Assembly: GCA_020721005.1 (NCBI GenBank) | Contig: DYNP01000006.1 | Span: 62,001 to 126,000, forward strand | Source of the DNA: Thiomargarita sp. | GTDB lineage: Bacteria > Pseudomonadota > Gammaproteobacteria > Beggiatoales > Beggiatoaceae | Direction: 5' to 3' | Length of the DNA stretch: 64,000 bases | Shown: positions 55,312 through 64,000 of the stretch, in pieces | Layout: each line of letters begins with the position of its first letter | How positions within the stretch are numbered: the first letter of the stretch is position 1 | Program-made: the position numbers and the translations under genes | Notes under the pieces: generated by a model | Seen by the model: only the letters and a program-made list of their open reading frames with translations | Databases searched by the model: none | What the model was told of the DNA's origin: nothing

Positions 55312-56340
55312 TTATAAAAATTCTGCATTGCGGATTGCAATGGTGCTGCTGAACAAGCGGTGCCGATATCCCCTCTCCAAACCTGTTTTCTTGCTGGCAT
55401 CATAGTTTTCAGTGTAAGGATTATAGGTAAAATTGGGATCGAGTTTAAATTCCCGATTGGTGGTGTCATCCAAATCAAAACGTTGTTTGGCGGTTCGCAT
55501 CAGTAAGGTGACCCGGACTCCCACAACTTGATCACTCAGTTGATTGGGCAAAGTATCCACATAAGTGATTCCCGCCCCCGCCTTAACTGCATAACGGATT
55601 TGTAGACTTTCAACACCTTCCACAAACGGATATTTTTCGGATTCCTCATTTTTCTCCTCTATGCGATAGAGAGCAAAACCACTGCTGGGATCAGGTTTAA
55701 CTTGATAAGTGATACTGGACAAACTGCCGTCCTCAGATACAGGGTATAAATCGATGGGACGCTCATAGGACCGATTGAGACTGGAAAGTTTGATGAATAA
55801 AGTGCCCAAGGGAACTCCTCCAGTTTGGGTGCTGGTGGAGGCGCTGCTTTGCGTAACTTTGGCACTTTCCCAACCGTGACAATCACTGATCAGTACTTGT
55901 TCCCCCACCGAGGGCACATAACTGTCTCGATCAAGGTAAAGCGTATCTCCAGTCCTGGCCAATTGTCGCGGACTGTAATGTTCTTTCTCATACCAGACCA
56001 ATGGATCACTTAAATAACGGACTGTTATTTTATCCGAGGGGGGAGTATTATTGGCTACGGTCTCATCATTTTCGCCTTCAATGTAAGGTTTATTGCCAAG
56101 CGGGGTGGTGCCATTTTTAGAACATCCCTGAAATCCCGCCATGCGCAGAGTAAAAGTAAGGTCTTCGACAATAAAACGAGCATTGTCTTGCAATTTGGCC
56201 AATTCATCTTGTAAACCATAAGTTTTACGGCTGCTGCCCATGATGCTCAATACGCCATATAACAAAATGGAACTGATGACCAGAGCGATCATGATTTCAG
56301 TGAGACTGAAACCGGTTACTGAAAAAGGTTGCGTTTTCAT
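55312..56340 (-). CDS. pilW: Minor pilin PilW
   Basis: The product has 342 residues from ATG 56340, which overlaps the pilV stop in ATGA. The leader is MKTQPFSVTG, and the mature protein begins FSLTEIMIALVISSILLYGV. PilW-type sequence follows: LAKLQDNARFIVEDLTFTLR, MAGFQGC, later VEGVESLQIRYAV and VVGVRVTLLMRT. Length is normal for PilW. It is part of the priming complex for type IV pili. Confidence 0.93.
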   Translation of the reverse strand: MKTQPFSVTGFSLTEIMIALVISSILLYGVLSIMGSSRKTYGLQDELAKLQDNARFIVEDLTFTLRMAGFQGCSKNGTTPLGNKPYIEGENDETVANNTPPSDKITVRYLSDPLVWYEKEHYSPRQLARTGDTLYLDRDSYVPSVGEQVLISDCHGWESAKVTQSSASTSTQTGGVPLGTLFIKLSSLNRSYERPIDLYPVSEDGSLSSITYQVKPDPSSGFALYRIEEKNEESEKYPFVEGVESLQIRYAVKAGAGITYVDTLPNQLSDQVVGVRVTLLMRTAKQRFDLDDTTNREFKLDPNFTYNPYTENYDASKKTGLERGYRHRLFSSTIAIRNAEFL

Positions 56341-56795
56341 AATCTGAGAATCCAAGTTTGATTTTTAAGATCCTTCTCCTCATCCCGCTCCCGCCAGTAA
56401 ATAGTGATATTATACTGAATTTCGCTACTGTCAAATGTGATTTCTGGATCTTTGTCTGCGGGAAGGATATCCAAAACTTGCTGGTACCAACTGTACAAAT
56501 CATACTCTACCAAATCGGCATAGCTGCACTTCTGCGCGCCTGGCACTCCATTGCAATCTTTACTGGAAGACGTGGGCATGGGTTGGGCATAACTGCCCTT
56601 TCTTGCTTCCTCCAAATTAATACGCATTCTATCCATGAGATCATAAGCAAGAAAAGTGCTTTGAGTGCGCATATACGCGAAATAATTAAACTGCTGGCCA
56701 CGAGTCTGTAAAGTGGCAACTCCCAACAAACCAATTGAAATTACTAACAAAGCGACCAACATCTCTAACAAATTATATCCCTTACAATTTTTCAT
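56337..56795 (-). CDS. pilV: Minor pilin PilV
   Basis: The product (152 residues) has the leader MKNCKG before YNLLEMLVALLVISIGLLGV, the PilV class N-terminus, followed by TLQTRGQQFNYFAYMRTQST and LMDRMRIN. It overlaps pilW by 4 bp. Its 5' 130 bp were copied into the 266-bp tandem duplication just upstream. Confidence 0.93.
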   Translation of the reverse strand: MKNCKGYNLLEMLVALLVISIGLLGVATLQTRGQQFNYFAYMRTQSTFLAYDLMDRMRINLEEARKGSYAQPMPTSSSKDCNGVPGAQKCSYADLVEYDLYSWYQQVLDILPADKDPEITFDSSEIQYNITIYWRERDEEKDLKNQTWILRL

Positions 56796-57197
56796 CTAAG
56801 TACTCCTTATTTTTACAAAGTGCACTGATAGTCAACACTGCGTTCCACCGAAACACTGCCAGTTGACTTGACAACGATCTTGCGACCTTCCAAACGCAAT
56901 TCCTTATCTCGATTGCAAACCACAAATTCAATGCGCATATACGCGAAATAATTAAACTGCTGGCCACGAGTCTGTAAAGTAGCAACTCCCAACAAACCAA
57001 TTGAAATCACTAACAAAGCGACCAACATCTCTAACAAATTATATCCCTTACAACTTTTCATCTAAGTACTCCTTATTTTTACAAAGTGCACTGATAGTCA
57101 ACACTGCGTTCCACCGAAACACTGCCAGTTGACTTGACAACGATCTTGCGACCTTCCAAACGCAATTCCTTATCTCGATTGCAAACCACAAATTCAA
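56666..57197. repeat. 266-bp tandem duplication across the fimT-pilV junction
   Basis: 56666-56931 and 56932-57197 are tandem copies offset by exactly 266 bp. Each holds the 5' part of pilV, the intergenic gap and the 3' end of fimT. Only three differences can be seen, all in the pilV part (gtggcaac/gtagcaac, gaaattac/gaaatcac, acaattttt/acaactttt). Confidence 0.92.
56813..57061 (-). CDS. Chimeric PilV-FimT prepilin-like protein
   Basis: The product has 82 residues. Residues 1-42 equal the PilV N-terminus (MKSCKG leader, YNLLEMLVALLVISIGLLGV), with Asn3 changed to Ser. Residues from IEFVVCNRDKELRLEGRK to SVERSVDYQCTL equal the FimT C-terminus. It was made by the tandem duplication. Its ribosome site and start are those of pilV, so translation is likely. 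The product would keep a processable prepilin signal and the membrane helix but only a short, rearranged head. It may be inert, or it may compete in minor pilin assembly. Confidence 0.7.
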   Translation of the reverse strand: MKSCKGYNLLEMLVALLVISIGLLGVATLQTRGQQFNYFAYMRIEFVVCNRDKELRLEGRKIVVKSTGSVSVERSVDYQCTL

Positions 57198-57564
57198 ACG
57201 GCTGAGACTTGGCTTGAGGAACTCGACCACGGTAATTGTAACGCACTGTTTCTTGTTCACCCACCGGTTGAATATCAATCTGATCCTCATAAGTGACCTC
57301 TCCTAACACTTCATTGCCTTGCACAACCTGCCACCCATTTCCCCATTTGGAAGTTTCAAAAGGCTCGATAACGATTGTAGCGCCTTGGGTAATAGCCTCG
57401 TTGCGAGCATGATTAAGAGTTCTTATAAAATGGTTAGTCTTAGAAGTCATCTGTCCGTTAAGTATCATATACTTCATACTTGGTAATGCAGAAACAGCCA
57501 AAATGCCGGCTACTGCAACAGTGATCATCACTTCTATCAATGAGAAAGCCGCTTGCGTTTTCAT
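57079..57564 (-). CDS. fimT: Minor pseudopilin FimT/GspH type
   Basis: The product has 161 residues from ATG 57564 (GGGG upstream); the frame extends 20 codons further. The N-terminus is MKTQAAFSLIEVMITVAVAG, so the residue before the cleavage point is Ala instead of the usual Gly. The GspH-like head has TRTLNHARNEAI-like sequence (RTLNHARNEAITQGATIVI) and a C-terminal Cys pair (VVCNRDKELRLEG, DYQCTL). It heads the minor pilin operon; some FimT proteins bind DNA for uptake. Its 3' 135 bp are duplicated downstream. Confidence 0.9.
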   Translation of the reverse strand: MKTQAAFSLIEVMITVAVAGILAVSALPSMKYMILNGQMTSKTNHFIRTLNHARNEAITQGATIVIEPFETSKWGNGWQVVQGNEVLGEVTYEDQIDIQPVGEQETVRYNYRGRVPQAKSQPFEFVVCNRDKELRLEGRKIVVKSTGSVSVERSVDYQCTL

Positions 57565-57908
57565 ACTTTTATCCCCACTATTGTTAAAATCAAAACTGGG
57601 TCCAAAGAGAATTTTGAACTTCATGTTATTAGATTACTGCAAACCAAGTATGACAGTTTCTCAACTCAATGTCTCTCAATTATGCAGTCAGTGGCTATTT
57701 TTCCCTGATTAATGGAATGGATTAAATCGGCAACTCCCTTTCTCACCCTTCAGAAACAGCAAAGGGATAACACCCTTTGAAGGGATGCCATCCCTGAATT
57801 ATCCCTAAAACTTCACTTCTCGTTCCCACATTCTGCATGGGAACGAGAGAACCCTGAAACTTCGATTCCCTTTTTTGGCAACAAAGTAACCCCCCGGCAT
57901 TTCACAAA
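57565..57908. other. Gap with a cgttccca palindrome
   Basis: There is no gene. 57818-57848 is a perfect 11-bp hairpin (tctcgttccca/tgggaacgaga, 9-nt loop) of the same family as 35369-35398. agggataacaccctttgaaggg and gggatgccatccc just before it are further small palindromes. The fimT operon promoter should be near 57570-57700. Confidence 0.55.
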
Positions 57909-60014
57909 CTAAATTTTTACCCGCGGTGGCCAAGCCAATGCAAAATCCTCATATTCCTGAGTTAAATTAGGATTATAGTAAGGATCACTCAACAACTTAT
58001 CTCCCCAGTAGGATTGCATATAACTGATTTCATGACGCAACCGAAAATATTTGCGAATGGTATTATCTAACCCTCTAGTTGCAGACTCCAAATGATACAA
58101 TTCCGCATAAGGCGTCCAAATAATTTGATAACCCAACTCGCGGAGCCGTAAACACAAATCAACATCATTAAATGCCACCTTTAACTGTTTGGCATTCAAT
58201 CCCTTCACCTCTTGGAATACCTCGCGTCGCATGATCATACAAGCCCCAGTGACCGCAGAATAACTCTGTACCAAAAACGGTCTCCACTGATATCCCGACG
58301 ACTCCTTGGCCAAACATCGAAAACCATGCCCAGCCAATCCCCCTAAACCAATGATAACTCCCGCATGCTGTAAAGTGTCATTTGGATAATACAACTTAGC
58401 CCCCACTGCTCCAATATAGGGACGAAAAACCTGACTCACCATCTCCCTCAACCAATCGGCATGAATCACCAACAAATCATTATTCAACAAACCGATCACT
58501 TCTCCAGTAGCTCGTTCCACTCCAAAATTATTCAATTGCGAATAATTGAAAGCCCCCGACTGATCCAAAATAACCACCCTAGAATCCCTCTCCAACTCCT
58601 TGAAATATGAAAAAGTTTCCTTCTCACGACTGTCATTATTCACAATGATCAATTCCAAACGAGGATAATCTGTTTTCTGCAATATACCCTCCACAATATT
58701 CCTCAACAACTCGATCTGATCTCGACTGGGAATAATGAGACTGACCAAGGGAACTGGATCTGGCAAGGGATAAATCACTCGCGGATAATCTGCAAGCCCT
58801 GGCACCACCCTGATCGCCGGTTGATGCAAACGCCGAAAATACTCTTGAAGGATCTGACTACGCCCCTGAACTCTCAACTGCTGTTGGGCACGACTCCCCG
58901 GATAATCCCGCCCATGATAAAGTATATGGGGAACATGTTGAAACTGCTGCTGACTCAAATGCTCCACACAACGCAAAGTCAACTCATAATCTTCCAATCC
59001 AGGACAATTTGAGCAAAATCCACCCAATTGCTGAACAATGGTCCTACGATAAAAACACAAATGTTGCGTAAAATGTTGAGCATAAAACAAATCCAAATTC
59101 CAATCACTTTTAAAATAAGGATCACAACGTTGACCCTGCTGATCCAACTTATCTTCATCCGTGTAAATCAAAGCAATTTTGAATGGTAAACTTTCCAAAT
59201 GCGCAACCATTTTATACAGAGAATAAGGCGACAACCGATCATACAACTCCAACAACCCAATCCATTCACTGTGAGCACTTTCCAACAAACGATTGAGCAC
59301 AACAGCTATAGGACTGTCCTCCTCCCTAACCCAATGGAAACGAACCTCTGACTGCCATTCTGCAGGCAACGCTGTTTTCAAATGATCCAAATTGATCAAA
59401 TAAAGTTCCCAATTCGGATAAATTTGCCGCATCACCGAATCCACACTTTCCTGAAACCATTGACTTGCCAACCTCGGTTCAACCGTGGTAAAATCAGTCG
59501 AGTACATAAACAAACTGATCAACGGCCGATAAGACCAATTCGCCTGCTCATTGCCTCGTATCTGCTGCTCCTGCTCAGTCAACGACTCATACTGCTGAAT
59601 CCACATACTGTATTCTCGACGATCATGCCAAGGCCGTTGCACACCCGTAACATTAAACTGCACACCTTGCAAATAATCAACCTTCCAACTCTCAAATGCC
59701 GCCAAAACCTTATAAATATGATCGCGGGCTGTGGGACCGGGAGCACGTCCCAATATTTTCAATGCCAATTGAGTAATCTTATTCCCCATTTGCCAAGTCA
59801 TAGAATGATAAACCGCAGTGATATCCTGCTGCAAACTCTGCAACCACCGAGTCAACTGCTGAATATCTTGAGTACGCTCATCCAATGCATTCTGTAAACG
59901 AGCAATTTCTGCCTGATAATGGGCAATTTCCGCCTCAGGATCAGGAAAAGAAATGCTGACCGGAACATCTGTTGGGAATTTAGAAGAAGATTTTTCAGAA
60001 AGAAATTTTGTCAT
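57909..60014 (-). CDS. Two-domain family 2 glycosyltransferase
   Basis: The product has 701 residues. Residues 25-75 form a coiled coil (YQAEIARLQNALDERTQDIQ). A first GT-A-like domain spans about 155-400 (YPNWELYLIN, ALIYTDEDKLDQQG with DED as metal site). A second GT2 domain starts near 425 (VSLIIPSRDQIELLRNIVEG, GEVIGLLNNDLLVIHADWL with the NND site, VTGACMIMRREVF, AFNDVDLCLRLRELGY). There are no membrane helices. Such proteins build O-antigen or capsule chains or glycosylate surface proteins. It stands next to the minor pilin operon and near LPS genes; the acceptor cannot be told. It diverges from the cupin gene 26 bp away. Confidence 0.88.
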   Translation of the reverse strand: MTKFLSEKSSSKFPTDVPVSISFPDPEAEIAHYQAEIARLQNALDERTQDIQQLTRWLQSLQQDITAVYHSMTWQMGNKITQLALKILGRAPGPTARDHIYKVLAAFESWKVDYLQGVQFNVTGVQRPWHDRREYSMWIQQYESLTEQEQQIRGNEQANWSYRPLISLFMYSTDFTTVEPRLASQWFQESVDSVMRQIYPNWELYLINLDHLKTALPAEWQSEVRFHWVREEDSPIAVVLNRLLESAHSEWIGLLELYDRLSPYSLYKMVAHLESLPFKIALIYTDEDKLDQQGQRCDPYFKSDWNLDLFYAQHFTQHLCFYRRTIVQQLGGFCSNCPGLEDYELTLRCVEHLSQQQFQHVPHILYHGRDYPGSRAQQQLRVQGRSQILQEYFRRLHQPAIRVVPGLADYPRVIYPLPDPVPLVSLIIPSRDQIELLRNIVEGILQKTDYPRLELIIVNNDSREKETFSYFKELERDSRVVILDQSGAFNYSQLNNFGVERATGEVIGLLNNDLLVIHADWLREMVSQVFRPYIGAVGAKLYYPNDTLQHAGVIIGLGGLAGHGFRCLAKESSGYQWRPFLVQSYSAVTGACMIMRREVFQEVKGLNAKQLKVAFNDVDLCLRLRELGYQIIWTPYAELYHLESATRGLDNTIRKYFRLRHEISYMQSYWGDKLLSDPYYNPNLTQEYEDFALAWPPRVKI

Positions 60015-60040
60015 AACATTTTACCAGAGGACAACACATC

Positions 60041-60316
60041 ATGGATACAATCACAATTGAACACAACCCCTCCACAGCCAAATTAGAAGTGATGGGAATA
60101 TATGATTGGCCCATTTGGCAGAAAGCAGTCTCTGTTTTTCCTTGGCACTATGACAATCAAGAAACTTGTTACTTATTAGAAGGGGAAGTGACGATAATTA
60201 CAGAAACTGGGAATACTGTGAAGTTGACCGAAGGTGACCTGGTCAACTTCCCCAAAGGCCTCTCATGTACTTGGGAAATTCATAAAACAGTCAAAAAACA
60301 CTATCGTTTTTCCTAA
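60041..60316 (+). CDS. Small cupin-domain protein
   Basis: The product (91 residues) is a single cupin barrel of the DUF861/EutQ-like type: FPWHYDNQETCYLLEGEVTI, VKLTEGDLVNFPKGLSCTWE, and KKHYRF at the end. GAGGAC precedes the ATG. The metal-site His and Glu residues are in part present (HYDNQETCYLLEGE). The substrate is unknown. It is divergent from the glycosyltransferase and convergent with metW. Confidence 0.85.
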   Translation: MDTITIEHNPSTAKLEVMGIYDWPIWQKAVSVFPWHYDNQETCYLLEGEVTIITETGNTVKLTEGDLVNFPKGLSCTWEIHKTVKKHYRFS

Positions 60317-60340
60317 ACCCTAAACATAACCCCCAGTGAC

Positions 60341-60361
60341 AACACCCTGTAAAAGGGTGTT
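60341..60361. terminator. Hairpin between cupin gene and metW
   Basis: aacaccc (60341-60347) pairs with gggtgtt (60355-60361) across tgtaaaa, between convergent genes. It can serve both directions. Confidence 0.55.
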
Positions 60362-60377
60362 ACCCTTTAAACTACAA

Positions 60378-60983
60378 CTATCGGCGCCGCAACAAGCGAT
60401 AAAGAGCGATTTCCCCAAACAAATTAGGCATCAAGCGCATAGACGAACTGGTTTGATGACTCACATCAACCACTGCCCGCTGAATGATCTCAATCCCCTT
60501 TTTCGTACACAACCGCTCAAAATCATGAAGCGTGCACAAATGGATATTTTGGGTATTATACCATTCACTGGGCAGAGCCCGAGACATTGGCATCATCCCA
60601 TTGAAAAATAAAGAAAAACGCGCCTTCCAATGACCAAAATTTGGAAACGTGACAATACCCTCTCGACCCACCCGTAACATCTCCATCAACAACAAATCAG
60701 GGCGCCGAATCGTCTGAATAGCCTGAGTCATCACCACATAATCGAAACTATGGTCCCCAAAATCTGCCAATCCCTCATTTAAATCAGCATGAATCACATT
60801 TACCCTATTCCTGATTGCCAAACTGATATTCCCATCATCAATTTCCAATCCATAACCACTCACCTGGCGAGTCTCTCGCAAATGAGCCAACAAAGTCCCA
60901 TCTCCACACCCCAAATCAAGGACATGAGACTCCTCTTCAATCCAGTTAGTCAGGTATTCCAAATCAGTACGTAATTTTTTCAT
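60378..60983 (-). CDS. metW: Methionine biosynthesis protein MetW
   Basis: The product (201 residues) is a methyltransferase-fold protein with [15 protein letters not shown], then [10 protein letters not shown] and [14 protein letters not shown]. MetW partners with MetX in proteobacterial methionine synthesis, and some forms are needed for MetX activity. Its ATG overlaps the metX stop by 4 bp, so the two are translationally coupled. Confidence 0.96.
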   Translation of the reverse strand: MKKLRTDLEYLTNWIEEESHVLDLGCGDGTLLAHLRETRQVSGYGLEIDDGNISLAIRNRVNVIHADLNEGLADFGDHSFDYVVMTQAIQTIRRPDLLLMEMLRVGREGIVTFPNFGHWKARFSLFFNGMMPMSRALPSEWYNTQNIHLCTLHDFERLCTKKGIEIIQRAVVDVSHQTSSSMRLMPNLFGEIALYRLLRRR

Positions 60984-62131
60984 GATTTTTCCCCTGGAAT
61001 TTCAATTTGTTGCATATAAGCCTGAAAAATTTGTAGATAATGAGGAATCGGCATCAAAAAAGCATCATGTCCATCCTGAGCCTTAATTTGGGCATAAGCC
61101 ACCCGTTTACGATTATTCAACAACGCCTTCACAATCTCTCGAGAACGACTGGGAGGAAAACGCCAATCACTGGTGAACGAAAGCACCAAAAATTGAGCCT
61201 GCACATTGGCCAAAGCGGCAGTCAAATCATCACCATGTTGACTGGCAGGATCAAAATAATCCAGCGCCTTAGTCATCAACAAATAGGTATTCGCATCAAA
61301 ACGATTGACAAAAGATCGCCCTTGATAACGCAAATAACTTTCCACCTGAAACTCCACATCAAACCCAAAATTAATTTTACCCTCTTGCAATTCTCGTCCA
61401 AACTTTTTACGCATAGAATCCTCGGACAAATAAGTAATGTGCCCCAACATTCTAGCCAACATAAGTCCTTGTCTAGGCACCACTTTATGCTGATAATAAT
61501 GGCCATCATGAAACTCAGGATCATTTAAAATAGCTTGCCGCGCCACCTCGTTAAATGCAATATTCTGGGCAGACAACTTGGGAGCTGCGGCGATAGCTAT
61601 ACAATGGCGCAAATGCTTAGGATAATCAATGGTCCACTGCAAAGCCTGCATGCCCCCCAAACTCCCTCCAATCACAGCTGCCCACTGCGTAATTCCCAAC
61701 ACATCTCCCAACCGAGCCTGACTTTTCACCCAATCTTTCACCGTCACAATCGGAAAATCAGGCCCAAAAGGATTGCCAGTCTCCGGGTTGATGCTATTGG
61801 GACCAGTAGAACCCTTACACCCTCCTAAATTATTCAGAGAGACTACAAAAAATCGATTAGTATCAATCGGTTTGCCAGGACCAATACAAGTCTCCCACCA
61901 CCCCGGTTTTTTATCGTGCATGGTGTAATAACCGGCAGCATGATGATCTCCACTGAGGGCATGACAAATAAGAATAGCATTTGTGCGTCTCTCATTGAGG
62001 CTACCATAAGTTTCATAAACCAATTCATAACTGGGCAAAGTACGCCCACATTCCAATGAAAGCGGATTTGTAAATTGATGAGTTTGTGGAGTTACCAGCC
62101 CCACACTGTCTGGGGATAAGATATCAGGCAT
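60980..62131 (-). CDS. metX: Homoserine O-acyltransferase MetX
   Basis: The product (383 residues) is an alpha/beta-hydrolase-fold enzyme that acylates L-homoserine as the first committed step of methionine synthesis. The nucleophile Ser is in [12 protein letters not shown], the Asp in [12 protein letters not shown] and the His in [24 protein letters not shown] is also conserved. MetX proteins paired with MetW in gammaproteobacteria often use succinyl-CoA and not acetyl-CoA (published family studies); I do not decide this from the sequence. AGGAT precedes ATG 62131. Confidence 0.96.
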   Translation of the reverse strand: MPDILSPDSVGLVTPQTHQFTNPLSLECGRTLPSYELVYETYGSLNERRTNAILICHALSGDHHAAGYYTMHDKKPGWWETCIGPGKPIDTNRFFVVSLNNLGGCKGSTGPNSINPETGNPFGPDFPIVTVKDWVKSQARLGDVLGITQWAAVIGGSLGGMQALQWTIDYPKHLRHCIAIAAAPKLSAQNIAFNEVARQAILNDPEFHDGHYYQHKVVPRQGLMLARMLGHITYLSEDSMRKKFGRELQEGKINFGFDVEFQVESYLRYQGRSFVNRFDANTYLLMTKALDYFDPASQHGDDLTAALANVQAQFLVLSFTSDWRFPPSRSREIVKALLNNRKRVAYAQIKAQDGHDAFLMPIPHYLQIFQAYMQQIEIPGEKS

Positions 62132-62241
62132 AACAAGAAGATCCTAAAAAATCAACATGAGAATGGTCATCTCATCTGGCAACATTCCCTAGCCTAAGCA
62201 GATGAAATAACCGTTTTTTTTAAAATTATAACCAAACATAG

Positions 62242-63003
62242 TTAACAAACCATAGAAAGAGACTGAGCATACAGCATTCGCACCTGCTCCAAATCTGCTG
62301 GCACATCCACAGAAATCGGTGGCAACTCAGTGACCACAGTGAGAATGCGTTTGCCAGCCTGTAAAAAACGCAATTGTTCCAACTTTTCAGCCTGTTCCAA
62401 TGGACTGTTGGGCAAATTGGAATAATGTTCTAATACCTCTCTACGGTAACCGTAAATACCAATATGCCCCCAAAATTGAACCGCATTAGACCAATGTGTT
62501 GGGGGCAATTCTCGCACATAGGGAATGGGATGACGAGAAAAATACAACGCTTCTCCCCCATGTCCCAACACCACCTTGACTAAGTTAGGATTGAAAATCG
62601 ATGCTTCATCATGGAGTGGAAAAATAGGCGTGATGATATCCGGTTGTGGATGTAAATTGGCGAACGCACTGATCAACTGATCGACCAATTTGGGACTTAA
62701 CAAAGGTTGATCGCCTTGCACATTGAGAATCAGATCAGCGTTTAAATGAGGCAAAATGGCCACAATTCTTTCCGTTCCTGAGCCACAATGAGGATCACTC
62801 ATCCACACCGTAGCCCCCCAACTGTTGGCTTGTTCCGCAATCGGCTCTGCATCGGTAACAATATGAACTTCCTGAGCCTGAGTCACCTGGAGACAACGTT
62901 GATAAACATGCCATAACATAGGATGTCCACCGATATCTGCCAACATTTTTTGAGGCAATCGGGAAGAAGCCAAACGAGCGGGAATAACGATCAGTGTCTT
63001 CAT
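62242..63003 (-). CDS. kdsB: 3-deoxy-manno-octulosonate cytidylyltransferase
   Basis: The product (253 residues) is CMP-Kdo synthetase, which activates Kdo with CTP for LPS inner core. Motifs: IPARLASSRLPQKMLADIGG, LILNVQGDQPLLSP (metal-binding Asp) and YFSRHPIPYVRE, and a C-terminal DVPADLEQVR. Length is as expected. It lies 55 bp after the heptosyltransferase stop on the same strand, forming an LPS-core pair. Confidence 0.97.
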   Translation of the reverse strand: MKTLIVIPARLASSRLPQKMLADIGGHPMLWHVYQRCLQVTQAQEVHIVTDAEPIAEQANSWGATVWMSDPHCGSGTERIVAILPHLNADLILNVQGDQPLLSPKLVDQLISAFANLHPQPDIITPIFPLHDEASIFNPNLVKVVLGHGGEALYFSRHPIPYVRELPPTHWSNAVQFWGHIGIYGYRREVLEHYSNLPNSPLEQAEKLEQLRFLQAGKRILTVVTELPPISVDVPADLEQVRMLYAQSLSMVC

Positions 63004-63058
63004 AAAATAAGTAATTGAGTCATTCGATCAGAATTTTTTCTGATTCTGTAACTAATTG

Positions 63059-64000
63059 TTAAATCATCTGTTTTAATTGGTTGAGCACCTGTTCAGGTTT
63101 AATATCGCGCAAACAGGATAATTTTTTTAAGGGACATTCCCTTTTAAAACAAGGGCTGCAGGCCAATTGTAACCAGATAACGTGAGCCTGTGAACTGAGA
63201 GGGGGAGTTTTTTGGGGACTGGAAGCACCATAAAGCGCAATTAAGGGCTTTTCCAAAGCAGCCGCTATGTGCATGAGACCGGAATCATTGCTGATCACTA
63301 CTTCGGCTTGAGACATCAAATCAATGGCTTCAGATAAAGAAGTCTGTCCACAAAGATTGCTACAGTCATCACCCGCTAATGCATTGATTTTCATGCCCAA
63401 TATTGCTTCTTTTTCCGATCCTAAAATCCACACCTGCCAACCTTCAGCAAGTTGTTTCTTAGCCACAATGGCATAATATTCGGCTGGCCATCGTTTGGCC
63501 CCGCCAAATTCTGCACCCGGGCATAAGATCAACAGGGGTTGCGAAGATTTTTTCAAGTGCAAACGCCGCAATGGCAAATCGGCATTGCCAGGGGAAAGCT
63601 TAGGATAAAGGGGAATTAAATTAGGGAGACCGCCGGTATTGAGCATGGACTTAGGTAAACCAAGAGCGATAAATTGCAACACGGTGGTGGGCAGTTGAAA
63701 GAGATCGAGAATGCGCAAATCATTGAGCAATCCATAGCGCATTTCTCCACGATATCCAGTGCGTTGCAGAATGTCAGCCCAAAAGGGAATCAAGGCCGAT
63801 TTCCAAGAATTGGGCAATACAATTGCTTGTTGATAATTACGATTGCACAATTGCTGTCCCAGACGGTACCGTTCTCTCCATCCCAATTGACCATGCTTTA
63901 AGGTATGGGGAATGATATCTCGCACCTCGGGCATTCTTTTGAAGAGACCTTCTGCCCAAGCGGGGACTATCACATCAATTTGGGTGCTAAATTGCTCCCG
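63059..64000 (-). CDS. waaF: ADP-heptose:LPS heptosyltransferase II, 5' end outside window
   Basis: The frame is open to the last base of the window, and the extra codons give STQIDVIVPAWAEGLF, which fits WaaF; about 25-30 N-terminal residues are missing. The GT9 fold shows IVLPNSWKSALIPFWADI, RTGYRGEMRYGLLNDLR, LLILCPGAEFGGAKRWPAEY, and the C-terminal DSGLMHIAAALEKPLIALYG. A late Cys cluster (SPCFKRECPLKKLSCL) is typical. It transfers the second heptose to the LPS inner core. Confidence 0.93.
   Translation of the reverse strand, partial: REQFSTQIDVIVPAWAEGLFKRMPEVRDIIPHTLKHGQLGWRERYRLGQQLCNRNYQQAIVLPNSWKSALIPFWADILQRTGYRGEMRYGLLNDLRILDLFQLPTTVLQFIALGLPKSMLNTGGLPNLIPLYPKLSPGNADLPLRRLHLKKSSQPLLILCPGAEFGGAKRWPAEYYAIVAKKQLAEGWQVWILGSEKEAILGMKINALAGDDCSNLCGQTSLSEAIDLMSQAEVVISNDSGLMHIAAALEKPLIALYGASSPQKTPPLSSQAHVIWLQLACSPCFKRECPLKKLSCLRDIKPEQVLNQLKQMI

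Noticed and set aside
57048-57290. 80-codon frame overlapping the fimT 3' end
   Set aside because: It is an out-of-frame or duplicated reading across the 266-bp tandem repeat; the fimT and chimeric frames explain the sequence.

Overview
The window reads as chromosome of a moderately AT-rich gammaproteobacterium. The metX-metW pair, the rpmH-rnpA-yidD-yidC block, a complete Pil-Chp twitching chemosensory operon, a fimT-pilV-pilW-pilX-pilY1-pilE minor pilin operon, and kdsB and a waaF-type heptosyltransferase for LPS core all fit this. The abundance of short palindromic dispersed repeats, together with PKD, NHL, LamG and Sel1 surface proteins, suggests a Thiotrichales/Beggiatoaceae-like filamentous sulfur bacterium. 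That placement is inference; no rRNA is present to confirm it. I see no tRNA, rRNA, CRISPR array, prophage or transposase gene.

Layout. 1-3 kb: a partial PKD surface protein, a decayed NHL-repeat gene and a PD-(D/E)XK-type protein. 3-8 kb: alx (TerC family), then glgA with a GH57 glycosidase (glycogen metabolism). 8-12.4 kb, minus strand: FmdB-type and SPFH proteins, then pntAA-pntAB-pntB transhydrogenase. 12.7-15 kb: a Roadblock protein, a stand-alone CZB protein, a periplasmic binding protein and a methionine-periodic membrane protein. 15.5-18 kb: rpmH-rnpA-yidD-yidC. 18.4-29 kb: a beta-helix/Sel1 protein, two tandem chemoreceptors with a shared 614-bp identical core, rlmE, and a secreted LamG/B-repeat protein, separated by repeat arrays. 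29.3-36 kb, minus: ftnA, dnaE and an RDD/SpoIIM/membrane-protein cluster. 36-46.4 kb, minus: pilG-pilH-pilI-pilJ, a ChpA split into two genes, and chpC. 47-57.6 kb, minus: the minor pilin operon with a 2090-residue PilY1. 57.9-64 kb: a two-domain glycosyltransferase, a cupin, metW, metX, kdsB and a partial heptosyltransferase.

The main non-standard signal is a family of long intergenic hairpins. The arms (consensus around ggctttagccggtcagc) reach 25 bp of perfect complementarity and enclose a conserved loop of about 40 nt (core cttgcaatttgtgtatg). Copies lie at about 18.0, 25.6, 28.9, 40.6, 42.8, 46.9 and 54.2-54.6 kb (two in the last region). Three loci have arms expanded into tandem arrays with 31-36 bp periods. 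Two copies sit inside elements with 17-bp terminal inverted repeats (agacctcttgcaaaagt) flanked by AAT, i.e. MITE-like. Copies lie in gaps between co-directional operon genes (pilJ/chpA-N, chpA-N/chpA-C, pilX/pilY1). Other local rearrangements are a 266-bp tandem duplication that builds a pilV-fimT chimeric prepilin, a 147-bp direct repeat upstream of pilY1, and smaller palindromic repeat families.

Functionally the window couples surface motility and adhesion (Pil-Chp signalling, minor pilins, PilY1), chemoreception, envelope building (YidC, heptose/Kdo genes, glycosyltransferase), glycogen turnover, NAD(P)H balance and methionine synthesis.
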